The position numbers were made by a program, and so were the translations under genes. Of a DNA stretch of 21,274 bases, positions 9,607 to 17,520 are shown piece after piece. Origin of the DNA: Phallusia fumigata (Eukaryota > Chordata > Ascidiacea > Phlebobranchia > Ascidiidae); contig QXVZ01030473.1 in the NCBI GenBank assembly GCA_008931825.1, positions 1-21,274 on the forward strand. The letters run 5' to 3'. The notes beneath the pieces are model-generated. The model was not told where the DNA came from, did no database searches, and was given only the letters and a program-made list of their open reading frames with translations. Within the stretch, counting starts at the first letter, position 1, and each line of letters starts with the position of its first letter.

Positions 9607-10569
9607 ATGGCATCAACTGCATTACGCCATATCAATGAGCCAGGTGGCAATGCTTACAGTCGTACTGGCAGTGCGTGTATTACAAGGCAGAAACATGTGA
9701 ATCAAGAGGCAGTTGCAAAGGTACTTGATTTAATGCTTAATATGCCTAAAATGCATGTGAGGATTTGGTATAGCATTGGCAAACTTACTGTGAAAAGCGA
9801 ACAATTCAATCTCTTGTAATTTAAACGTTATCAATATTAAACATTTTATTTAATGTTAAAACGAAGTTCAAACAATTAAAATCAACAAAAGTAACTGGTA
9901 GGTGGAATAAACACGACAAAATTGATTAGCAAAGCAATGTATATGCATGCGTAACAGCAGAACACAGATGCGGAAAATAAGGGGCAAAAATACATTATTG
10001 TGCCTAAAATACATGTGAGGGTTTGGTATTGGATTGGCAAACTCACTGTGGCGGTAAAAAATTAACAATTCCATCTCTTGTAATTTAAACATTGACAATA
10101 TTACACATTTTATTTGATGTTATGCCGTCTGCGCCCCAAAAAACACTAAAAACACAAAGTTCAAACAACAGTAAAAATCCATCGACCAGAGTAACTGGAA
10201 GGTGGGAATAAACACAATAAAATTGATAAAGTAAAGCAATGTATATGCGTAACCGCGCAACACAGATGCGAAAAAGGGGCAGGAATAATAAATACAAGTC
10301 ATCATGAGCGACACCACGTGGATATTATGTTTGGACAGTTGATTACCACTAGGTGGTGGTACATACTGCAAAAACTTTAAATAAGTGGTGGAAATTTTGG
10401 TTCTGCAGGTTGATCTTAGTTTGAAAGCCATTGCACCGCGTCAAGGTGTCAACCCACGCAATGGGTTTCATCTAAGACAGTAGAGAAACCCTCGTTCGGT
10501 GCAGAACCACAACCGAAACGAGAAAAACAGACTGGCGCACGAAAAGCGCTATCTGAAATCGACAAATAA
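9607..10569 (+). CDS. Small basic protein with possible destruction box (71 residues, tentative)
   Basis: Model of three exons: 9607-9720, 10409-10445, 10505-10569. Phases agree (0, then 1). The ATG lies 3 nt after a TTTTTAG acceptor, so a trans-spliced leader or 5' UTR intron would supply the 5' end. The first exon encodes MASTALRHINEPGGNAYSRT and a basic stretch. The last exon encodes KREKQTGARKALSEIDK, which contains R-K-A-L-S-E-I, a fit to the RxxLxxI destruction box of cyclin B and securin. AATAAA at 10565-10570 overlaps the stop codon. The second intron would be only 59 bp; without it, exon 2 reads to a stop at 10481-10483 and gives a 62-residue protein lacking the D box. I do not recognise the family. 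It could also be an N-terminal remnant of a cyclin-like gene. Confidence 0.35.
9743..10290. repeat. Imperfect tandem duplication of about 260-290 bp, inside an intron
   Basis: The segment from GCCTAAAATGCATGTGAGG near 9744 to about 9990 recurs from about 10002 to 10290 with substitutions and indels. Shared blocks include the start, CATTTTATTT, the GTAACTGG(T/A)AGGTGG stretch, AGCAATGTATATGC and AACACAGATGCG. Unlike the N-flanked copies these are clearly diverged, so this is a real old duplication. It fills most of the 688-bp intron of the small gene. Confidence 0.7.
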
Positions 10570-10986
10570 AGTAAACACAGTTAAGGTATTAGGCCTATGA
10601 CAACTATAAATTAAGATAAGCGTTATACACATGCAAGCAAACACAGTTTTATATATATCTATAACAACTATAAATTAAGGTTATGGATGATGGCGGTCCA
10701 CTGGATAATCAACTAAACCTCAAGAGCAAATTAAGTAAATTGTTAACCAATGTTATTGGGGCATGGACGTAAGTGAACCTCTTGTGTTATCTTGATTTAG
10801 GAAGGTGGCAATTAATTAGACCACCTACAATAAATGAAGCTACTATGACGTATTGGTCTAGAGGTTAGGGGAAATTTGGTCCACCAGAAGAAACCATGTG
10901 TGATTATTATTACAGTTAATAAATATGAAGTTTATGTTGCTTAAGTTAATGTTATAGAAATTATTGGTTTGAAATAAAATTTAACC
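10570..10986. other. Intergenic, no gene seen
   Basis: A+T-rich. The only structure I see is a short direct repeat: ACAACTATAAATTAAG at 10600-10615 and again at 10664-10679, each preceded by AAACACAGTT, which suggests a local duplication of about 64 bp. Confidence 0.4.
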
Positions 10987-11223
10987 CCGGAACCTTGTTT
11001 AAAACCGCAAAAATAACATGAAGGGCCGTGCACTGCCCTCCATATTATGTAGTGCGGCAAAACAAAAATACAAGGAATANTAAAACCGCAAAAATAACAT
11101 GAAGGGCCGTGCACTGCCCTCCATATTATGTAGTGCGGCAAAACAAAAATACAAGGAATAAAAAGAATAAAAAGGGGAGTGAAATAAAAAGAAAATACAA
11201 ACAAGAGCAAAACAAGGTTCCGG
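10987..11223. mobile_element. MITE-like element, copy 1 (about 156 bp after removing the assembly duplication)
   Basis: Perfect 14-bp terminal inverted repeats: CCGGAACCTTGTTT at 10987-11000 and its reverse complement at 11210-11223. The centre holds the near-palindrome AGGGCCGTGCACTGCCCT at 11022-11039. No coding capacity. A second copy with the same layout is at 13383-13541. The apparent length of 237 bp includes a false 81-bp duplication around the N at 11080. Target-site duplications are not clear. Ciona genomes are known to contain MITEs; I cannot say whether this is a named family. Confidence 0.7.
11000..11160. repeat. 80-bp direct duplication around the N at 11080 (assembly overlap)
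   Basis: 11000-11079 and 11081-11160 are identical by eye and abut the single N. Same signature as the duplications at 3685, 8577, 17610 and 20972. Confidence 0.9.
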
Positions 11224-11269
11224 TAATTCCCATAAATTTGGAAAAATTTAACATTATTTCCCACAATTT

Positions 11270-12646
11270 TTGCCTGTTGGATAGAATTGACCAAAATTAT
11301 AATAAGCATAATTTTCTGGGCCGTTTAAAGTTAAAATGGCTGTAGGATGGGCAAATACCATAATAAAACAGCATCTAATGGTGGATCAAATTCCCAGTAG
11401 TTTCTATATATAATGACTATTCCTGTTTACCGATATAGAGAATGAAATCCGGTTCAAAGATTGACCGAATTATAATTAACTCAATACTAAGTAGGGCAAA
11501 TGTGATAGCAATTAAAAGTTATCCGGTATAGAGGAAGAAAAAAATTCGGTAGCCTAATGGTGGTGGGTTATAGTGGAGGTCTCTTATTAAGGTCAGGAAA
11601 AGAAAATCCGGTTCAAAGATGAGGCCATCAACTGTGGTTTAGCTACGGTGAAGCCAATCATACAGATCGGGCGTAACTTCCAAACGACTGCAGTTGGGCA
11701 CATAATATTCGTATTTAATTGGTACAGGTTCATAAAAAGAAATCCGGTTTTTAAGATGAGGCCAGCAACTGTGGTTTAGAAAACGACTGCAGTTGGGCAT
11801 TTTGAGTATTGCCAGTTGGATAGAATTGACCAAATTATAAGAAACATGATACTAAGTCGGGCAAATGTGATAGCAATTACAAGTTATCTGGTTCAGAGGG
11901 AGAAAAAATTCGCTAGCCTAATGGTGAGTTGTAGTGGAGGTCTCTTATTAAGGTCAGGAAAAGAAAATCCGGTTCAAAGATGAGGCCATCAACTGTGGTT
12001 TAGCTACGGTGAAGCCAATCATATAGATCGGGCGTAACTTCCAAACGACTGCAGTTGGGCACATAATATTCGTATTTAATTGGTACAGGTTCATAAAAAG
12101 AAATCCGGTTTTTAAGATGAGGCCAGCAACTGTGGTTTAGAAAACGACTGCAGTTGGGCATTTTGAATATTGCCAGTTGGATAGAATTGACCAAATTATA
12201 AGAAACGTAATACTAAGTCGGGCAAACATAATAGCAATTAAAAGTTATCCGGTTCAGAGGGAGAAAAAATTCGCTAGCCTAATGGTGAGTTGTAGTGGAG
12301 GTCTCTTATTAAGGTCAGGAAAAGAAAATCCGGTTCAAAGATGAGGCCATCAACTGTGGTTTAGCTACGGTGAAGCCAATCATATAGATCGGGCGTAACT
12401 TCCAAACGACTGCAGTTGGGCACATAATATTCGTATTTAATTGGTACAGGTTCATAAAAAGAAATCCGGTTTTTAAGATGAGGCCAGCAACTGTGGTTTA
12501 GAAAACGACTGCAGTTGGGCATTTTGAGTATTGCCAGTTGGATAGAATTGACCAAATTATAAGAAACATAATACTTAGTCGGGCAAATGTGATAGCAATT
12601 AAAATTAATCTGGTTTAAGTCAAGTGATTTAATGGTGGTGGGTTTG
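11270..12646. repeat. Tandem array with 361-bp unit, about three full copies plus decayed edges
   Basis: The marker TAGTGGAGGTCTC falls at 11571, 11932 and 12293, exactly 361 bp apart, and TTTAGCTACGGTG repeats with the same spacing. The copies are nearly identical; the left edge (11270-11570) and right edge (12548-12646) hold degenerate partial units. Each unit contains an internal duplication: AAATCCGGTT...AAGATGAGGCCA(T/G)CAACTGTGG and CGACTGCAGTTGGGCA occur twice per unit about 100-135 bp apart. The identical 64-codon minus-strand frames in each unit are a by-product of unit identity. Confidence 0.9.
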
Positions 12647-12763
12647 TACTTGAGATTTCGTAAATTAATCTAGTGGTACCGCCATCGTGGCTGCCCCCCG
12701 ATAAATTGCCCCATTAGCCTAAAAATATAAAACAAATATAATTAGTTTAAACAGAAAAAGGTG

Positions 12764-12891
12764 AGTCAGTCGTGTATTTTTGCCATGAAACCATCTAGGC
12801 AACACCCGGCTACGGGGATGCTTAAAGTTTGACATGGCAGACGCACCCAGGGTTGTACAAAGACGACCCCGGGTGAATCACACGACAGACT
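12764..12891 (+). other. Nested inverted repeats forming a potential three-way-junction RNA or foldback
   Basis: Three stems can be drawn. P1: AGTCAGTCGTGT (12764-12775) with ACACGACAGACT (12880-12891), 11 pairs and one A-A mismatch. P2: TGCCATGAAAC (12781-12791) with GTTT-GA-CATGGCA (12827-12839), 11 pairs and a 2-nt bulge, continued by CATC/GATG and the hairpin CCCG-GCTA-CGGG at 12805-12816. P3: ACCCAGGGTTGT (12845-12856) with ACGACCCCGGGT (12863-12874), one A-C mismatch and one wobble, closing a 6-nt loop. ATTTTTG between P1 and P2 resembles an Sm site. I do not recognise the RNA; it could also be the core of an unknown foldback element. Confidence 0.45.
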
Positions 12892-13382
12892 TGTAACTTA
12901 TCAGTTCTGATGCCGAGTCGAGCAGCTTGATGCTTGATGGAGGTTGAATCCAACTTCAACTTGTGCCGTGGTCGCGTCTGATGCTCCAGAGGCTTCAACA
13001 CACAATTGACGCAGTTAAAATGTGTCAGACTAACACCGCTTTACATGTAAACATGGGATACTGTTAAAATACCTGGGATCCAGCCGATGTATTGAATCGT
13101 ATCATCGGCGTTCCTCCACTCTGTCGTTTCCTGCCGTCTCAGCTGCAGACCAAGCATTTTTAATTGTTATAATATTAGATTACGGCTGTTTTGAGGGTTT
13201 TTGATAACTTTCCATACTCACCACTGGGGATGTGAGTTCTTTTCATGTCCGTGGAAGGGGGTGCAATGACGTCATTACATGTGACAAAACCGGTTTCGGT
13301 TTAAACGCAATCTATCTATCCGGATTAGCCCGGATCAAGGTTTAGAAATTAATTTGGCGGGGTTTATGCGCGTAAAATTAAC
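12892..13382. other. Intergenic, no gene seen
   Basis: More short inverted repeats (for example GTTGAA/TTCAAC near 12945 and ATCCGG/CCGGAT at 13318-13335) and a 12-bp palindrome AATGACGTCATT around the CRE at 13267-13274. No coding exon that I can support. Confidence 0.35.
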
Positions 13383-13541
13383 CCAGAACCTTGTTTACAA
13401 AATCCGCAAAAATAATATAAAGGGCCGTGCACTGCCCTCCATATCATATAATGCGGCGAAAAAAAATAAGTTGAGAGTCAAAAGAATAAAAGGGTAGTGA
13501 AAAAAAGTAAATAAAAAAGCAAAAAACAAACAAGGTTCTGG
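13383..13541. mobile_element. MITE-like element, copy 2 (159 bp)
   Basis: Same layout as the element at 10987: terminal inverted repeats CCAGAACCTTGTTT (13383-13396) and its exact reverse complement (13528-13541), and the same 18-bp near-palindromic core at 13421-13438. The inner flanks have diverged, but the core is unchanged. The third TIR base is A here and G in copy 1, changed on both arms in each element. Confidence 0.7.
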
Positions 13542-13876
13542 AAATGTCCCTAATTTTGCAAATCGAATAAGAAAAATTTATCAAACCGGTATTGTCAACA
13601 TTGTTGTGACGTCATGCAGTCCCAACGTCATCAATCGAGCGGCGATTATGACGAAACGGACCTTGTGGCTGCAAAATGTTAAATGCTAAATTAGGAATTA
13701 TCATTAAACATCTAAAATAAAGGGTTAATTTAGCTGTTGTAAACAAAATTATTTGGTTTCGTTTTGCTTCGACTAAAACTACAGTAACAGTGACAGTGAC
13801 AGAAACGAGAGTAGAACAAAAAAAACAGATAACGAACGTAAACTCCTCACCTAAAATATTTAGCTGTTCTGCCAAC
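13542..13876. promoter_or_regulatory. Upstream region with CRE site
   Basis: A perfect TGACGTCA lies at 13607-13614, 263 bp before the candidate start at 13877. The remainder is A+T-rich with a short GTGACA repeat near 13788. No exon recognised. Confidence 0.25.
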
Positions 13877-14003
13877 ATGACCCCGAGCACTTGGTTGTCT
13901 ACAAGTAACTCTTATCGCCTAAATTACAAACAAACCACTTATTTTGGTAGAAGTCAACGGGCCGCAAAAACGCGAGTAACAACGGCATACAATGCCTTAC
14001 AAG
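13877..14003 (+). CDS. Candidate first exon of an unrecognised gene
   Basis: ATG at 13877 followed by 42 codons and a donor CAAG|GTAAAA at 14003-14004 (phase 1). The peptide begins MTPSTWLSTSNSYRLNYKQT and continues with tyrosines, threonines and arginines. This loosely recalls filament- or cilium-associated proteins, but I cannot name a family. The frame is open further upstream to about 13784. I could not find a convincing second exon, so this may be chance. Confidence 0.25.
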
Positions 14004-14259
14004 GTAAAATATTCATTTGTTTACTTACACTTTTATTAAAAAAGACATCACTGCCAGAGAGCTTGTATACAGTAAATACAACAGCGATTGTTGAAATGTT
14101 TTCATTACACTATGAATTATTTACTCATTAAATTACTCTTCAATCATTATTTCGTAAACCTAATGCGCATGCTCAGTTATTCTAACTATAAAGAAGCTTA
14201 TGTTACAAAATGCGTTAAGAAACAACTCCGAAAATAAAACACTTTTGGAACAAACTCAC

Positions 14260-14601
14260 CAGAGTTTTCGCCGAGCTCGCAACTTCACTTCCGCCGTCAG
14301 CAACACGTGGTTTTGATGGCCCTGACGTCAGCTCTTCGCGTTTTATATGTCAGCTCTTCGCGTTTGCCCCTGCGAGTCAGCTTCGAACTCCTTAATTTTC
14401 GCGCAAATTGCTTGCGGAGTTTTGGGACTTGTTAAAACAATCAGGTAGTCACGTGTCTTGATAAACGATAACCTCCTCAGGGAATAAGTTCCTGTGACGT
14501 GGTTCGCAAGCAGTAAAAAGATTTCGCTATAAAATCAGACTCGACCACTGCCCTGTCTTATTGATACGTATCATGGTTAGTTCTTGAATAAAACTTTATT
14601 C
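14260..14601. promoter_or_regulatory. Promoter-like stretch: E-boxes, CRE, 17-bp direct repeat and TATA box
   Basis: GC-richer than its surroundings. CACGTG at 14304-14309 and 14450-14455, TGACGTCA at 14323-14330, two copies of GTCAGCTCTTCGCGTTT (14327-14343 and 14349-14365), and TATAAAA at 14528-14534. An inverted repeat GAATAAA-AC-TTTATTC lies at 14586-14601. Which gene it would drive is unclear; only a very short open frame follows the TATA box. Confidence 0.3.
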
Positions 14602-15308
14602 AATATTAATCCAATTTTTTTCAACCATACTTGCTTTTTTTGTTTTAAGAAGTAACGGTCGCCTTCGTCTGTGTTTCAAATAAATTAGTTTTTTGACTTC
14701 TTGCTCTGACGCTTCGCAGAAATTTTAATTTAAAAATCGGGCCATGTATTTGATAAACGTGTTTAGTTGTAAAAAGTATAAGTGGCATATTTATGTTGTT
14801 GTGTCATTGCGTTTTGGCACACACCAGCACGACGATTTTTCGTCGGATCATAGATCATAATTTATCATTAACTTCTGTTTGGTACACAGTCACTTCCCTA
14901 CGTTCAAAGAATTTTATTTTCTTGTTTGATTTCTTTCCCAACATCAAATTTATCCCGCGATTGTGTTTTGTTTCTGTGTTGCGGTCATGGTCTGGTGATT
15001 TTCCTGTAAAGATGTGGCGTTCCTCCGGCATTTCTCGTTTGGTTTCGTGACGACCGGTGTGCTGGTGGATTGCGTGCTCAGAGTTGGACGTTTTGTGGCG
15101 ACATTCTTGGTGTTTAGGCTATTAAGAATATTTTTGTTGTTTTTTAAGACGGGAATTATTAAAAAATGACATTTTTTAAAAAAGTTTGTGCGCTGGAATG
15201 TCTGAATAACCTAAAATATTTTGTCAAAATTTTGAAACCGTTTCGTTTTTAGTTTCCGCGCAATCGCAATGTGCGCCAGTTTCACTCTGGTAAGTTAAGT
15301 TACCGTGA
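14602..15308. other. No gene supported
   Basis: T-rich sequence. An 85-codon open frame at 14793-15050 lacks any recognisable feature. A possible small exon after the acceptor TTTTTAG (ending 15251), with a GTAAGT donor near 15293, cannot be tied to a gene. Confidence 0.3.
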
Positions 15309-15590
15309 TATTTTGGTTTCGAAAGCCTGAGGATTAAGTTAGATGTGGTGACTCCACCAGAGGTTAAGGTTTGGTTTGAAGTCGGGCAGTGTGTTGGTGG
15401 ATTGTCCTGTGCTGCAACTATATTGAGTGTTTGTGGCGATTATATTTTAGATATTTCGTTACTAGAACAATTAATTCAATCTCTTCCGAATGACCAAACC
15501 AGATTCGGAGACTTTAAACTAATTTCGGTTATTTTTGGCAAGTGCACTGGAACTAGAAATATCGCCAGTAGATTGTCACCCTGCGCGTAA
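15309..15590 (+). CDS. Open frame of 93 codons, possible terminal exon, unrecognised
   Basis: Open from just after a stop at 15306-15308 to TAA at 15588-15590, which is long for such A+T-rich DNA. It reads PPEVKVWFEVGQCVGGLSC and later LLEQLIQSLPNDQTRFGD. There is no start codon of ATG type near the 5' end, so if real it is an internal or last exon. No family recognised; no poly(A) signal immediately after it. Confidence 0.2.
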   Translation, partial: YFGFESLRIKLDVVTPPEVKVWFEVGQCVGGLSCAATILSVCGDYILDISLLEQLIQSLPNDQTRFGDFKLISVIFGKCTGTRNIASRLSPCA

Positions 15591-15919
15591 TATCTCAGAA
15601 CTGTTGTTTGTTAACCTTTTCATTGCTTTTAATTTTTGTATTGCCCTTCGACGTAATTGCCCGCCCGAACCTAATGTTGGGCATTCTATTGCACTTTTTA
15701 CGTAAATATCTCGAGTTAAACGCTACCTTGAATATCAACGAGAAAATGCAATGTCAGCAATGAAAGATCAGAAATGAGCAGAATTTTTTTTTGCGTAAAC
15801 GGTGCAAAACGACAAGACAAATTCCGAAACTTCGCGACCTAATTTAAGCTCGCTTCACGTCACGTGTAATGAGAAAGGAGCAGATCGAAAACACGCGAAG
15901 CGTTTTACCCAAGGCAATT

Positions 15920-15925
15920 TATAAA
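15920..15925 (+). promoter_or_regulatory. TATA box upstream of the secreted-protein gene
   Basis: TATAAA 60 nt before the ATG at 15985, a good spacing for a start of transcription about 30 nt before the ATG. CACGTG-type motifs lie about 60 bp further upstream. The stretch 15591-15919 otherwise shows nothing. Confidence 0.4.
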
Positions 15926-15984
15926 GCGATCATTTTACCTAGAGCATTTATTTGCGCCCAACAGACGATGGTGATAAGGTGAAC

Positions 15985-17520
15985 ATGGAGGAAGCCTACC
16001 AGAAAAATGAGGTGTTTTGCTAGGTGCTGCTAGGGTTGGCCTACCAACACGCAGCAAATTTTCTTCCCCAAAGGTATTAGAATACCATTTAGCTGCTGAA
16101 ACTTGACTCAAAGATTTCCGTTTTTCTGGTAATCTGCAAACCGCCAATGTCAATAAAACATAGAAAAACTACGGGTTTAAAAACTTGGTAAAATCAAATA
16201 TGAATTAAACTTCGGTAAGTGATCTATTGTCACATGATAGGAACTCGCGTTAGAGAAGGTTTAGCTTTGGAAAATTACTGCGGACTCGAGTCCTGTTGTG
16301 GGACGCCGGATAAAATGGTTGGAAGACATGCCCGTGGATATTTGTGATGTGCCTTGAAAAACAATCACCTGGTCTCGCAGATTGAACAACCGCGGAAGGA
16401 ATTTTATGCCAATGCAAAAGTGAAGATAACTCCAGCCTGACATGGATAAAGTACGAAATGAAGATAATTTGCCCCGAATTCGAATCAACGTCAAATTGTT
16501 TGCTGGGAAATTGTCTTACACTCGACACTTCCTTATCCGATTATTACACCCTGTGTTGAAAGGTCGACACTGTTGCTTGGTTGTGGGTGTCGCTTTTGTA
16601 CTTAAGGTAAATTACACTTGCAATTTATAGTGTTACATTTGCCGCAGTGGCCACCTTTGTCAATCAGGTCATGATTTTAGGAAACCAATGGTTTTTCCAG
16701 CAGAACAAAAACTTTTGCGGCAAAAATATTGGTAAGATGGCATTCGGTCTGTCTGTTATTTATGTTCACGCATTATCTTGAACCTCTCGTCCAGTATGTG
16801 AACATTGTTGTAGTATCAAAAGCGCGTTGGATTATACCAATGCTACCATGTCAATATTGAACAGATGCGGTTTTCCAATTGATTTTGAAATCCCTGTCGT
16901 AGGAACTTAATAGACTGGGAAGTGTTTAACTGCGGCTTTCTTGCAAACGGTCAGAAAAGCATCAGTCTAAAAATATAAAACTTACTTGGGAGCTAACTAC
17001 CTGTATATGTAGCCCAAGGTCTAACGCATGATTTTATTCAGGTCTTGATTTTCTGCAACGACACACATAATTGATTGTTGCTTCAGCCACAAGACATTTG
17101 TATCCTGGAGGTCTACGAACCCCAACTCAGTGAATTTAGTGAGATGTATGCGAGTGGTCAATACTTGTATTATGTATTTTGTGAATATGTTTTATATTTT
17201 CCAACAGTGGTCGGTCGCAAAGTTAGGATTCGTGTACGTTTTGTTGCGCACCGCCTAAGGATCTACCAAGGCTTAAGGAAATGTTAATGACGCTAGTGAT
17301 TGAAGGTGTTTTCCTGACAACGCGGTTTCAGTGTATGTTCGTCAAACTTGCATTGGTTTTCGATTGTCATTAGATATTTGTTCTTACTTGAGAAATATCG
17401 AAAGCTTGTTGCAGCAAATTGAAACCAGATCGAAACCAGTTGCAACATCTACCGGATTCCAAATGACCTCATTGCATTTATCTTAAAGCCCAAGAAATCC
17501 ACCATCACGGACGGAAAGGT
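15985..17520 (+). pseudogene. Secreted cysteine-containing protein gene, allele A with disabling changes
   Basis: Same gene as at 17611-19677. Exon 1 (15985-16073) starts MEEAYQKNEVFC, then hits TAG at 16021-16023 exactly where the other allele reads Leu-Leu in its hydrophobic signal-peptide core. Exon 2 (16381-16606) has in-frame TGA at 16421 and TAA at 16427, both absent from the other allele; the net 3-nt length difference keeps the downstream frame. A one-base insertion near 17441-17448 shifts a later candidate exon. Exons 3 and 4 (16701-16731, 16795-16910) stay open. All frame-breaking differences found fall on this side. It may be a null allele, or the model may be wrong and the region non-coding. 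Confidence 0.4.

Larger units (their letters stand above)
7404..9743. repeat. About 1.17-kb direct duplication around the N at 8577 (two haplotypes)
   Basis: 7404-8576 and 8578-9743 align end to end, again with the N exactly at the junction. They differ by scattered substitutions and a 7-bp indel near 8323, with differences concentrated in the last 150 bp. Contents: exons 10-11 of the TFII-I-repeat gene, an intergenic region, and the first exon of the small gene that follows. I read these as two alleles of one locus placed in tandem by the assembler. Confidence 0.85.

Noticed and set aside
7404-9743. Real tandem duplication of the 3' exons of the TFII-I-repeat gene
   Set aside because: The N lies exactly at the copy junction and four other Ns behave the same way; overlap of unmerged haplotype contigs explains it better.
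11639-12555. Three identical 64-codon minus-strand frames at 361-bp spacing
   Set aside because: They are identical because the tandem units are nearly identical; there is no splice signal, domain or codon-level evidence for a protein.
14793-15050. 85-codon plus-strand open frame
   Set aside because: T-rich, hydrophobic by composition, no splice or domain evidence.
15935-16153. 72-codon minus-strand frame with AATAAA near its stop, partly kept in the allelic copy
   Set aside because: It overlaps exon 1 of the + strand gene, where a TATA box, ATG, signal-peptide pattern and donor all agree; the minus-strand frame has no such support.
16250-16528. Minus-strand frames of 77-92 codons and counterparts near 17900-18146
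   Set aside because: Frame is not kept between the two alleles (an indel in a poly-A run shifts it) and they are antisense to the better-supported exons.
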